Shown here: piece by piece, positions 1 through 7,311 of the stretch
Layout of the letters: the number at the start of each line of letters is the position of its first letter
Position numbering within the stretch: position 1 is the first letter of the stretch
DNA from: Sedimenticola sp.
GTDB lineage: Bacteria; Pseudomonadota; Gammaproteobacteria; Chromatiales; Chromatiaceae
Length of the DNA: 14,270 nt
Direction: 5' to 3'
NCBI GenBank assembly: GCA_030590525.1
Contig: JAUUYI010000018.1
Location: forward strand, 1 to 14,270
The notes under the pieces: model-generated
What the model was told of the DNA's origin: nothing
What the model saw: the letters and a program-made list of their open reading frames with translations, nothing else
The model's database searches: none
Translations under genes and position numbers: made by a program

Positions 1-1
1 G

Positions 2-514
2 GCCCAGCTGGAGCAACCGGGTTTCGAACAGCAGGTGATCGATACCATGAACCGCTATCGGGTGAAACGGGGGCAACTGGAGCTGGAGATCACCGAGAAC
101 GTATTGATGCAGGATATGGATCAGGCAGTGACCAAGTTTCAGAATCTGGCCTCCCACGGTGTGCGGGTGGCGGTGGACGATTTCGGTATTGGCTACTCCT
201 GCCTCAGTTACCTGAATTCCCTGCCGCTGAATACGCTTAAGATCGACCGCTCCTTTATCAGCGACATTTGCTCACCTCGGGACAAGAACAGTATCGTGAC
301 CGCTATCTTCGCCATGGCCCGGGAGTTGGACCTGGAAGTGGTGGCGGAAGGTGTGGAGAGCCGTGTCCAGTTGGACTATCTGAAGAAACTGCATTGCCAC
401 AAGGCTCAAGGATATCTGCTCGGTCGACCCATGCAGTCCAGGCCCGCCATGGATCTTTTAAAGCGAAATGTTGTGCAAAGGAAGTATAGGCGCTCTTTAG
501 TAGAGTCTGGTTAA
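2..514 (+). CDS. EAL-domain protein, C-terminal part (5' end outside the window)
   Basis: This is the C-terminal part of an EAL domain, the c-di-GMP-specific phosphodiesterase family. The frame is open from base 2, and the codon at 35 is only an internal GTG, so the real start lies upstream of the window. Visible family motifs in order are ELEITENVLM (the ITE/ITES strand), VAVDDFGIGYSCLSYL (the DDFGxGYSSL loop that carries metal-binding aspartates), LKIDRSFI, VVAEGVES (with the conserved catalytic Glu) and QGYLLGRPM near the end. The EAL signature itself and any GGDEF, PAS or sensor domains would be upstream and cannot be seen. The key residues present suggest an active domain, but activity cannot be judged from a fragment. 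The last 20 or so residues after the domain are basic and not conserved. It has no evident functional link to the following genes. Confidence 0.9.
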   Translation, partial: AQLEQPGFEQQVIDTMNRYRVKRGQLELEITENVLMQDMDQAVTKFQNLASHGVRVAVDDFGIGYSCLSYLNSLPLNTLKIDRSFISDICSPRDKNSIVTAIFAMARELDLEVVAEGVESRVQLDYLKKLHCHKAQGYLLGRPMQSRPAMDLLKRNVVQRKYRRSLVESG

Positions 515-593
515 ATCACAAAACGATCCTGAAATAAACCCTATAGAATAAGGGATTAGCAAGAACTCACAGCACTCATTAGCTACGTTTTGA

Positions 594-946
594 GGCTCTA
601 TCCGGATCTCTCAAAGAAAAACAGTTGTATTTTTAGCGGGTTAGATGGCAAGCAGCAAACCCAACCCGGCGGAGTGTGGGCAGGCGGTGGATTAGTGTGG
701 GAAACCCATGCAATGATCGGGACGATTATTGCATGGGTTTTCCACACGTTCGCCGTGAGCGGCGAAATCCACGGGCTGTCCACACGGAGTCCGGCCGTCG
801 AGCCGGACCCGGCAGCCTCGCCATCCTTGTTCCTGCGCAGAATTCGTTGGAAATCTGCACACTTACGGACGAGCCAGAGGTGCTGTCAATGCAGCACCCA
901 AGGGCCATCCAGCCATCTCTGACCGTTGAGAGATCCGGATAGAGCC
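594..946. repeat. 353-bp palindromic element with perfect 21-bp terminal inverted repeats and internal hairpins
   Basis: Bases 594-614 and 926-946 are perfect inverted copies of each other (21 of 21), beginning GGCTCTATCC and ending GGATAGAGCC. Inside are further inverted repeats: 637-642 with 663-668; 695-714 with 728-747 (19 of 20); 749-755 with 760-766; 789-795 with 802-808; 834-841 with 854-861 (7 of 8); and 880-885 with 892-897. Short overlapping frames occur on both strands, but none has a ribosome-binding site or a recognisable domain, so I treat the stretch as non-coding. It resembles a MITE-like or structured intergenic repeat. The flanking dinucleotide is GA on both sides, which is too short to prove a target duplication. 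I see nothing supportable in the rest of the gap (515-593 and 947-1054). Confidence 0.7.
695..747. repeat. long hairpin inside the 594-946 element
   Basis: Two 20-nt arms, 695-714 (GTGTGGGAAACCCATGCAAT) and 728-747, pair at 19 of 20 positions around a 13-nt loop. The single mismatch would be a G-U pair in one of the two transcripts. This is the strongest secondary structure in the left part of the window. Confidence 0.75.
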
Positions 947-1054
947 GAATATTTCCTCTGTCGGTCGTATTTACCGATACGCCGCTCCTTCGGAAATTTC
1001 CTTGTGAAACCAATATACTGCGCGAAATCGACGCAAATTTATGAAATCTTCGGG

Positions 1055-1291
1055 CTAAACGCCGCCGATGAGCTGGGCATTCAGGTGTCTATTTTTCACT
1101 TCCTGCAGTAGTTGCCCGGTGTGAGTCGATCGTGGGTCGTAGTCGATGACAAAAAGATGGGGAGTGCGCTCATGGACGCAGGTGCTCACCACGCCGTTTA
1201 CGCTGGAAAGCTGTTTTTCAATTTCCCGTATCTGTTCGCCGGTCAGTTTCTCATTTACATGTATCACAACATTGGCATTATATGTGGGCAT
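1055..1291 (-). CDS. small HMA-like (ferredoxin-fold) protein lacking a CxxC metal site
   Basis: A 78-residue protein starting MPTYNANVVIHVNE. I chose the ATG at 1291 because an excellent Shine-Dalgarno (AGGAGG, complement of 1299-1304) lies 7 nt upstream; a GTG two codons earlier would sit inside that spacing. The pattern is strand (NANVVIHV), helix (TGEQIREIEKQLSSV), two strands (GVVSTCVHE, HLFVIDYDP), helix (TGQLLQEVKNRH), strand (AQLIGG). This is the beta-alpha-beta-beta-alpha-beta order of heavy-metal-associated (HMA) domains. The CxxC loop that binds copper or zinc in HMA proteins is absent; the only cysteine is in strand 2. It has no signal peptide, so it is probably cytoplasmic. The HMA-like fold is inferred from the secondary-structure pattern and the function is unknown. 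It is divergent from the Met-rich gene, so a link to metals is only a suggestion. Confidence 0.7.
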   Translation of the reverse strand: MPTYNANVVIHVNEKLTGEQIREIEKQLSSVNGVVSTCVHERTPHLFVIDYDPRSTHTGQLLQEVKNRHLNAQLIGGV

Positions 1292-1334
1292 GATCACTCC
1301 TCCTGGGAAATGACATCTGAATTCAGTGGAATTT

Positions 1335-1365
1335 TTTATAATTCTTTGTCATTCAGAATAGTCAA
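1335..1365 (-). promoter_or_regulatory. candidate sigma-70 promoter for the HMA-like gene
   Basis: Read on the minus strand, TTGACT (1360-1365) is followed after 19 nt by TATAAA (1335-1340), or after 18 nt by TTATAA. The box lies about 45 bp before the start codon at 1291. The hexamers are good but the spacing is slightly long. Confidence 0.4.
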
Positions 1366-1456
1366 GAACCACCAGGATAAAAGCATAAAATATGTATTGT
1401 TTTGTTGTGACCTCTCAAATATCCGGGGAAAACGGGCAAGGAGATCCAGCAGTGAT

Positions 1457-1489
1457 GGATACACCGATGCTCCATAGCCGGGTGTATCC
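1457..1489. repeat. inverted repeat in the 1292-1657 intergenic region
   Basis: GGATACACC (1457-1465) and GGTGTATCC (1481-1489) are perfect 9-bp inverted copies separated by 15 nt. It lies between two divergent genes, so it is more likely an operator or a leader hairpin than a terminator. No U-tract follows on either strand. Apart from this and the promoter candidate at 1335-1365, I see nothing firm in the 366-bp gap; a TATAAA at 1629-1634 just before the next gene has no well-spaced -35 partner. Confidence 0.5.
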
Positions 1490-1657
1490 GCTCCGCCTGA
1501 TGCTGATTTGATAGTAAGAACCAGTATCAGTATGATTCCTGGAGGTGTGCTATCTGTGATTAGTGCAGTACGGGCCGAGAGTGTTTTTTCAGTCTTATGC
1601 CTGACAACAGATGAGATGTCCACAGCAGTATAAACTTGAAATAATTGAGGAGAAAAA

Positions 1658-2137
1658 ATGAAAATATTGAAAGTAGTAATTGCCTTGGCCGCAATGACCG
1701 CAGTCGTTCCTGTGTCTGCACTGGCGGCTGACGAAGTTCCGGCTATGCCGGAGAATCAACAGGCGAATCCGGCAATGATGCATGGACAGCAGGGAATGAT
1801 GACACCGGAGATGATGCAACAGCGGCAGCAGATGATGCAACAGATGATGCAACAGCGCCGGCAGATGATGCAGAACCAGCCTGGGATGATGCAGAACCAG
1901 CCTGGGATGATGCAGAACCAGCCTGGGATGATGCAGGGCCAACCGGGGATGATGCAAGGTCAACCGGGGATGATGCAGCAGCGGCGGCGAGGGATGCAGG
2001 GAGGCGGCCATCGGGGTGGAATGATGAATCCCGAGATGAGGGAGAAGAAACAGGCGCACATGAAGGTGATGGAGGGTCACCTCGCCAACATCGAGGCCCT
2101 GTTGAGAGAATTGGTGGAACAGCAAAAGGGTAAATAA
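1658..2137 (+). CDS. exported methionine/glutamine-rich repeat protein, function unknown
   Basis: A 159-residue protein with a clear Sec signal peptide: basic MKILK start, hydrophobic core and an ALA|AD cleavage site after about residue 23. The start at 1658 has a strong Shine-Dalgarno (GAGGAG, 1647-1652). The mature protein has no cysteine. Residues 37-110 are dominated by MMQ units, first MMQQRRQ-type stretches and then five tandem heptads of MMQNQPG or MMQGQPG type at about residues 70-104. A basic, Gly-rich linker follows, then a charged C-terminal helix (KKQAHMKVMEGHLANIEALLRELVEQQ) that could form a coiled coil. Dense Met-x-x-Met patterns recall methionine motifs that bind Cu(I) in periplasmic copper proteins, but I do not recognise a named family; metal binding is inference. 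An intrinsically disordered or structural role is also possible. It is convergent with the csiV-like gene. Confidence 0.8.
   Translation: MKILKVVIALAAMTAVVPVSALAADEVPAMPENQQANPAMMHGQQGMMTPEMMQQRQQMMQQMMQQRRQMMQNQPGMMQNQPGMMQNQPGMMQGQPGMMQGQPGMMQQRRRGMQGGGHRGGMMNPEMREKKQAHMKVMEGHLANIEALLRELVEQQKGK
1865..1969 (+). repeat. 21-bp tandem repeat, five units, in the Met-rich gene
   Basis: Five in-frame 21-bp units begin at 1865, 1886, 1907, 1928 and 1949; each starts ATGATGCA and encodes a heptad. The first three units are identical at DNA level; the last two are alike but diverged (GGCCAACCG or GGTCAACCG in place of AACCAGCCT). A partial sixth unit starts at 1970. Identity of the first three suggests recent duplication, and the unit length keeps the reading frame whatever the copy number. 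Confidence 0.9.
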
Positions 2138-2160
2138 CCCCTGCTGCATGCGTGGCTGGC

Positions 2161-2180
2161 GGGGTGGGCAGACCCACCCC
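2161..2180. terminator. bidirectional hairpin between convergent genes
   Basis: GGGGTGGG (2161-2168) and CCCACCCC (2173-2180) form a perfect 8-bp GC-rich stem with a CAGA tetraloop. It lies exactly between the stop of the Met-rich gene and the stop of the csiV-like gene (2181-2183). There is no T-run on either side, so a termination role rests on position and stem strength. Confidence 0.5.
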
Positions 2181-2828
2181 TCAGTCACTCGTCGGCTCGA
2201 TCGTTGTGATAAGAACCAGGGCACCCATCAACGGGTGATCGATGTAGTGCAGTTCTCCGCTGCGCATACGGCGATGGGTGATGAAGCGATAACCCTGGAT
2301 CGTTCCCGGCGCGACGGCGTCAGTATCATTTTCTCCGTTCTGCAATGGCTGGATTCGCAGCAGGAAGTCCAGATCCAGGTGCAGATAGCGGGCAACACTC
2401 ACCCGCACGAGCCCCTCCATTACCGGCCTACCGTCAGTCGTCTCACGGTCTGAGCTGAGCCGGGTAGGGTGGGCCCTGGTGCGGCCCAGAACCGGTTGCT
2501 GCCAGGCCATGTGGATCAGCGGGGTAAACCCGGCTCTTTTTTTCAACGCATACTCCTCCGGTCCCAGTTTCCAACGGGAGCGGGGCAGTAGCGGGTAACT
2601 GCCACGGCTGTATCCATCCTGTGAAAGTTGCCATGCCCCTTCCCAGTTCGGTGTGCCCGGATCCAGCGGCCACTGCTCGCCACTTTCACTTTCACTTTCA
2701 CTATTGCGGGAAAAAAGAATGATCTCAACCTGGTACCAGGGCGCCTTGCCCTTCTCGGCGTTGGCCATGGTGGGAAGGGCCAGCAGCAGGCAGAAGAGAG
2801 AGAGCAGCAGGTGACGGAGAGTTTTCAT
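2181..2828 (-). CDS. csiV: CsiV-family periplasmic protein
   Basis: A 215-residue protein with a Sec signal peptide (MKTLRHLLLSLFCLLLALPTMANA, cleavage near residue 24). Features typical of the CsiV family are WYQVEIILFSR just after the signal peptide, a WPLDPG segment, and TPLIHMAWQQPV in the middle. The C-terminal half has alternating strands such as VRVSVARYLHLDLDFLL and GYRFITHRRMRSGELHYIDHPLMGALVLI. In Vibrio cholerae, CsiV is a periplasmic peptidoglycan-binding protein needed for cell-shape integrity; the role here is inferred by family. It follows mfd by 30 bp on the same strand, a pairing seen in other gammaproteobacteria, and is probably cotranscribed with it. The ribosome-binding site is weak. 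An acidic Ser-Glu repeat (SESESES) follows the first conserved strand and comes from a DNA microsatellite. Confidence 0.8.
   Translation of the reverse strand: MKTLRHLLLSLFCLLLALPTMANAEKGKAPWYQVEIILFSRNSESESESGEQWPLDPGTPNWEGAWQLSQDGYSRGSYPLLPRSRWKLGPEEYALKKRAGFTPLIHMAWQQPVLGRTRAHPTRLSSDRETTDGRPVMEGLVRVSVARYLHLDLDFLLRIQPLQNGENDTDAVAPGTIQGYRFITHRRMRSGELHYIDHPLMGALVLITTIEPTSD
2681..2702 (-). repeat. hexanucleotide microsatellite in the csiV-like gene
   Basis: CACTTT is repeated about 3.7 times on the plus strand. Read on the coding strand it gives alternating Ser and Glu codons. Changes in copy number would keep the frame and alter only the length of an acidic linker. Confidence 0.8.
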
Positions 2829-2858
2829 GGTTTCACCACAGAAATTAAGGGATCAGGA

Positions 2859-5800
2859 TTAGCCGCTTATCTGGCTGAGCAGGGTCGTTACCTGCTCGAT
2901 GCGTTTTTCCGGATCGGGCATTGGTTGGAAAAATCGAAGCCGGTCGCTGCCGTCCAGTTTAAACTCCTTAGGTCGGGACTGGATCAGGTGGATTATATGC
3001 CCTGGGTCGATGTTTGGGGTACCGTCGAACAGGATGCGGCCACCGGCCGGCCCTGCCTCGAGCTTGCGGATGCCGAGCGGGTTGGCCGCCAGCTTCAGGC
3101 CGGTGATACCGAACAGCGCAGTGGCCGGGGGTGGGAGCAGCCCGAACCGGTCGATCATTTCGACCTGCAGTTCCCTCAACTGCTCTCGGGTGGTGGCACT
3201 GGCGATACGTTTGTAGAGCACCAGCCGGGTGTGTACGTCCGGCAGGTAGTTATCGGGCAGCAGGGCAGGCAGTTGCAGGTCGACCTCGGCGCCGTGGTCC
3301 AGTGGTCGGTCGAGGCGGGGTTGTTCACCCGCCTTGAGGGCCTTTACAGCCCGTTCCAGGAGTTCTGAGTAGAGCGAGAATCCAATCTCATGGATCTGCC
3401 CGCTCTGATCGTCACCCAGCAGTTCCCCGGCGCCCCGGATCTCCAGGTCATGGGTGGCCAGGGTGAAGCCGGCACCGAGCTCTTCCATGGATTCGATCGC
3501 CTCCAGCCGCTTTCGCGCATCCGCGGTCACGCTTTTGGCAGGGGGGGTGAGCAGGTAGGCATAGGCCCGGTGGTGAGAGCGTCCGACCCGGCCCCGCAGC
3601 TGGTGGAGCTGGGCCATACCCAGCTTGTCGGCCCGGTTGATGATGATGGTGTTGGCGCTGGGAACATCGATGCCACTCTCGATGATGGTGGTGCAGACCA
3701 GGAGATTGAATCGCTGGTGGTAGAAGTCACGCATCACCCCCTCCAGTTCCCGTTCCCGCATCTGGCCATGGGCCACCTGTATCCGGGCGCCAGGCATCAG
3801 TCGCTCCAGTCTGGCGGCGATGTTTTCGATGGTGCTCACTTCATTATGCAGGAAATAGACCTGGCCGCCACGCTTGATCTCCCGTTGGCATGCCTCCTCG
3901 ATCAGAGGGTCGTTCCATTCGCTGATGAAGGTCTTGATCGGGTGCCGATCCGTTGGCGGGGTGGCGATGATGGAGAGATCCCGGAGCCCCGACATGGCCA
4001 TATTGAGTGTCCGGGGGATCGGGGTGGCGGTGAGTGTCAACAGATCTACCTCCGAACGTAGCGCCTTCAGCCGCTCTTTGTGACGCACACCGAAGCGGTG
4101 CTCCTCATCGATGATGGCCAGGCCCAGCTGCTTGAAGCGGATGCTTTGCTGCAATAGCTTGTGGGTACCGATGACGATGTCGATAGTGCCTTTGGTCAGC
4201 CCCTCGATGACCGCCTGCTGCTGCTTTCCGCTACGGAACCGGGAGAGGCTCTCCACCTTTACCGGCCAGTCAGCAAAGCGGTCAGAAAAGTTCTGGAAGT
4301 GCTGCTGGGCGAGCAGGGTGGTGGGTACCAGCACCGCCACCTGACGGCCGCCGTTGGCTGCTACGAAGGCGGCCCGCATGGCCACCTCGGTCTTGCCGAA
4401 TCCCACATCGCCACAGACTACCCGGTCCATCGGCTGGGGGGATGCCATGTCCGTCAGTACCACATTGATGGCCTGCTGCTGATCCGGGGTCTCTTCGAAC
4501 TCGAAAGAGGCGGCAAATTCGGCATATTCAGCACCAGGCGTCGGGAAGGCAAAACCCTGGCTGGCAGCGCGCTGGGCATAGATCGAGAGTAGTTCTGCGG
4601 CGACGTCTCGCGCCTTTTCCGCTGCCTTGCGCTTGATTCGTTCCCACTGGTCGCCGCCGAGGCGGTGCAGGGGGGCATGCTCCGGGGAGGCGCCGGCGTA
4701 GCGACCGATCAGATGCAGGGAGGAGACAGGCACATAGAGCTTGTCTCCCCGGGCATACTCCAGGGCCAGGAATTCGGTCTTCATTCCGCCCACTTCCAGG
4801 GTCTGGAGCCCCAGATAACGGCCAACACCGTGATCCTCGTGCACCACCGGGGCCCCGATGTGCAGTTCGGTCAGGTTACGAACCACTTGCTCCGCATCCC
4901 GGTGTTTAGCCCGCCGCCTTCGCTCCTGGCGTACCCGCTCGCCCAGCAGCTGGGTCTCGGTGATCACAGCAATCGATGGCTCCAGCCACAATCCCTGCTC
5001 CAGCGGTGCCACGGTGAGGCCGATCGGGTGATCGGAGTCGAGAAACGCACGCCAGCCCGAAACCAGCGCTGGCTGGATGCCGAAACCACCCAGGGTCTCG
5101 GTCAGCATCTCCCGGCGGCCGGTGCTCTCGGCCATGAACAGGGTCCGCTCCGGTCCGGAAGCCATGAAATGTTTCAGCGCTGTGGCCGGGTCGGTGGCAC
5201 GTGCCTGAAATCCCAGCGGCGGCAGGGTATGGGTGTCGAAGTTGTGATAACCCGCATACCCTTTTCGACGGCGCTCGATCTCGGCATGTTGAAGCAGGAT
5301 GCCTTGCTGCAGCTTCAGGTGGCTCGTGAGCTCTTCGCTCTGCAGGTAGAGCCGATCGGGTGGCAGCAGCGGCCGCTCGGTGTCGTGCCGGCGCTGTTTA
5401 TAACGTTGCACGACCTGCTCCAGAAACAGCTCGGCCTGCTCGCGGGTCTGATCGAAGCTGATGGTCAGGACCCGGTCTGGAAGGAAATCGAACAGGGTGT
5501 CGGTGCGCCCGAAGAAAAGGGGGAGGTAGTATTCCAGGCCACCGGGGGCATTGCCCGCGCTCACCTCCCGATAGATGTTGCTGGATTGGGGATCTCCCTC
5601 GAAGGTGTTGCGATAGGCCTGACGGAAGCGGGTGATGCCTGCCTCGTCCAGGGGAAACTCCCGGGCCGGTAGCATCTCGATCCGGTCTACCCGCCCCAGG
5701 GTGCGCTGGGTCTCCGGGTCGAACGTCCGGATGCTCTCCACCTCCTCGTCGAACAGGTCGATACGATAGGGGAGTGGGCTGCCCATGGGGAAGATATCCA

Positions 5801-6358
5801 GCAGTGCCCCACGCACGGCAAACTCACCATGGGTCATTACCTGCGAGACGCACTCGTAACCCCCCTTTCCGAGTCGCTGCCGCATCCCTTCCAGAGAGAG
5901 TGAATCGCCAGGCTTCAGCAGGAAGGTGTGGGCCGACAGGTACTCCTGGGGGGGAGACGCTGCAACGCCGTACTCACGGGCACGGTCAGCACCCCTTTTT
6001 TCAGACCACCGATACGGTGCAGGGCCTGCAGTCGCTGGGAGATCAACTCAGGCAGTGGTGAAAAGACATCGTAAGGGAGGGTTTCCCAATCTGGCAGCAG
6101 CAGTGCGGGTATGGTCTCGTCGTCAATGAAGAACCGCAAGCCCTGGGTCAGTTGCGAGGCATTCTGCACATCATCCGTCAGCACCAGTATCAGGCCGTCG
6201 AATTCCCTGGCGGCGGATGCGATGGCGAGGACGTCACTCAGTCCGTACAGCTGACCCCACTGCAGCCTTTCTCCCGGTTTCCGGGGTAGAGGTGGGTGAA
6301 ATAAGGTGGCGGGGCCTGCTGTGGCAGAAGGCTGATCGGGGCGGATTCGTGATTCCAT
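2859..6358 (-). CDS. mfd: Mfd transcription-repair coupling factor, interrupted by a frameshift
   Basis: Mfd is a cytoplasmic ATP-dependent translocase. It removes RNA polymerase stalled at DNA lesions and recruits UvrA. Two frames together cover the protein: 6358 to about 5950, and about 5954 to 2859. Restoring one base in the C7 tract at 5948-5954 gives a continuous 1166-residue protein, close to the usual length of about 1150. The joined sequence there (ALQRLPPQEYLSAHTF) continues the family alignment from memory. Visible parts are an N-terminal UvrB-like region, a CarD-type RNA-polymerase-interaction domain near residues 495-560 (GAPVVHEDHGVGRYLGL), Walker A GDVGFGKTE near 655, DEEH near 751, TATPIPRTL, and GRVGRSHHRAYAYLL near 925. 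The C-terminal TRCF domain follows. I chose the ATG at 6358; the frame could extend to a TTG at 6379, but that is a weaker start. It is divergent from napF. If the frameshift is real, the gene is a pseudogene. Confidence 0.9.
5948..5954 (-). other. frameshift site in mfd (C7 homopolymer on the coding strand)
   Basis: Seven G on the plus strand, read as CTC CCC CCC AGG on the coding strand. In the upstream frame this runs to a TGA at 5915-5917 after about 10 non-conserved residues. With eight C the reading becomes CTC CCC CCC CAG GAG and enters the downstream frame without a stop. The cause could be a homopolymer sequencing error, a real deletion, or slippage. Confidence 0.85.
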
Positions 6359-6423
6359 AGAGCGGGGATTCTCGCACAACAGGCAGCTGGATCGAAATAC
6401 CCCCCCGCCAATTCCCGTTGCAT

Positions 6424-6437
6424 TTGACGTGCGTCAA
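6424..6437. promoter_or_regulatory. FNR/CRP-family operator upstream of napF
   Basis: TTGACGTGCGTCAA is a perfect palindrome (6-bp arms, 2-nt centre) that fits TTGA-N6-TCAA, the half-site layout of FNR, ANR and DNR regulators. Its centre (6430.5) is about 41.5 bp before a start point predicted 6-7 bp after the TATAAA box at 6461-6466, which is the class II activator position. Oxygen-responsive FNR control of nap is known in E. coli; the exact regulator here is inference. Confidence 0.7.
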
Positions 6438-6460
6438 CGCACTATTTTGGTACGTGGTGT

Positions 6461-6466
6461 TATAAA
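6461..6466 (+). promoter_or_regulatory. -10 box of the nap promoter
   Basis: TATAAA lies 47-52 bp before the napF start codon at 6513. There is no good -35 hexamer at the right distance, as expected for an activator-dependent promoter with the palindrome at 6424-6437 replacing it. Confidence 0.55.
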
Positions 6467-6512
6467 TGACGCATAGAATGCGCGGTCTGTAACTTAAAAT
6501 AAACGGCGGTTT

Positions 6513-7028
6513 ATGGGTATTGAAATCAACAGGATGCAGTTTCTGGCCGGGGATCTGAGCGGGAAACAGGCAGCTATGCGCCCCCCTTGGGCACTCCCAG
6601 AGGCAGCCTTTGTTGATCGTTGTACCCGCTGTGGTGATTGTATTCCAGCCTGTCCCGATGGGCTGATCACGGAGGGTAGAGGTCGGTTCCCCCAGATGGA
6701 TTTCAGCCGGGGGGGTTGTGACTTCTGCCGCGAGTGTGTAGTCGTCTGCAAGCCCGGCGCACTGTTGCCGGATGAGGCGGGTGAGCAGGCACCCTGGAGA
6801 CTGAAGGTGACTATCCTGCACAACTGTCTCTCACTCAACGCAGTGATATGCCGCTCCTGTGGCGAGGCCTGCGACGAGCGGGCGATTCGTTTCCAGCTGG
6901 AACTGGGGGGCGTTGCCCGGCCCGTTCTCGACCAGGAGGCCTGCACCGGCTGCGGCGCGTGTTTTGCCGTCTGCCCCATCAGCTCCATCCGTATTTCGCC
7001 TGTCGAGTCACAGGATCAGGCGGCTTGA
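6513..7028 (+). CDS. napF: NapF, ferredoxin-type protein of the nap operon
   Basis: A 171-residue cytoplasmic iron-sulfur protein with no signal peptide. Cysteine clusters in order are CTRCGDCIPACP (from residue 37), CDFCRECVVVC, CRSCGEACDE and CTGCGACFAVCP. The first, second and fourth are CxxCxxCxxxC ferredoxin motifs and the third is shorter. This is the arrangement of NapF, which interacts with NapA in the cytoplasm and is thought to help load its 4Fe-4S cluster before export. The N-terminal RPPWALPEAAF segment is also typical. It is the first gene after the FNR-type promoter. The ribosome-binding site is weak (GGCGG at 6505-6509). It ends 19 bp before napD. Confidence 0.9.
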   Translation: MGIEINRMQFLAGDLSGKQAAMRPPWALPEAAFVDRCTRCGDCIPACPDGLITEGRGRFPQMDFSRGGCDFCRECVVVCKPGALLPDEAGEQAPWRLKVTILHNCLSLNAVICRSCGEACDERAIRFQLELGGVARPVLDQEACTGCGACFAVCPISSIRISPVESQDQAA

Positions 7029-7047
7029 GAGGAGAAACGACAAAACA

Positions 7048-7311
7048 ATGAATGTTTGCAGTCTGATAGTCCATGCGCACCCGGAGCAGTGTGATGCCGT
7101 CAAGGCACGGCTCGAAGAGTTTCCCGGTGTGGAGGTGCATGGAGGAGAGGAAACAGGAAAACTGATCGTCACGGTGGAAGACGCGAACGAGGATTCGGTG
7201 GCCGACACCATGATGTCATTCAATGCAGTGGAAGGTGTGATCAGTTCGATTTTGATATACCACTATGGTGGGGACGATCTGGACGAGGAGGTAATCCGTG
7301 AAAGTAACTAG
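7048..7311 (+). CDS. napD: NapD, chaperone for the NapA Tat signal peptide
   Basis: An 87-residue cytoplasmic protein starting [14 protein letters not shown]. The start ATG at 7048 is preceded by AGGAG (7030-7034), although the frame is open well upstream across napF. The sequence follows the NapD pattern: strand CSLIVHA, helix [10 protein letters not shown], strand VEVHGGEE, strand KLIVTVED, helix [14 protein letters not shown] and the C-terminal strand SSILIYHY. NapD binds the twin-arginine signal of NapA and holds it until cofactor insertion is complete. The last 14 nt overlap the napA start, which suggests translational coupling of chaperone and client. Confidence 0.92.
   Translation: MNVCSLIVHAHPEQCDAVKARLEEFPGVEVHGGEETGKLIVTVEDANEDSVADTMMSFNAVEGVISSILIYHYGGDDLDEEVIRESN

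Noticed and set aside
590..1013. Several 60-110 codon frames on both strands (590-922, 598-783, 676-942, 726-1013)
   Set aside because: They lie across a highly palindromic element, overlap one another, and lack ribosome-binding sites and domains.
1865..1969. Short direct repeats considered as a CRISPR array
   Set aside because: The units are contiguous, in frame and without spacers; they encode a protein heptad.
1595..2224. 209-codon minus-strand frame rich in His-His-Pro-Arg-Leu repeats
   Set aside because: The repeats are the complement of the MMQ repeat. The plus-strand frame has a signal peptide and a good ribosome-binding site, while this one has neither.
4665..5672. 335-codon open frame on the plus strand inside mfd
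   Set aside because: It is a shadow of the mfd coding frame; the opposite strand encodes conserved Mfd sequence throughout.
6859..7047. Possible longer NapD with an N-terminal extension from 6859
   Set aside because: The extension overlaps napF in another frame; ATG 7048 has a ribosome-binding site and gives the standard NapD length.
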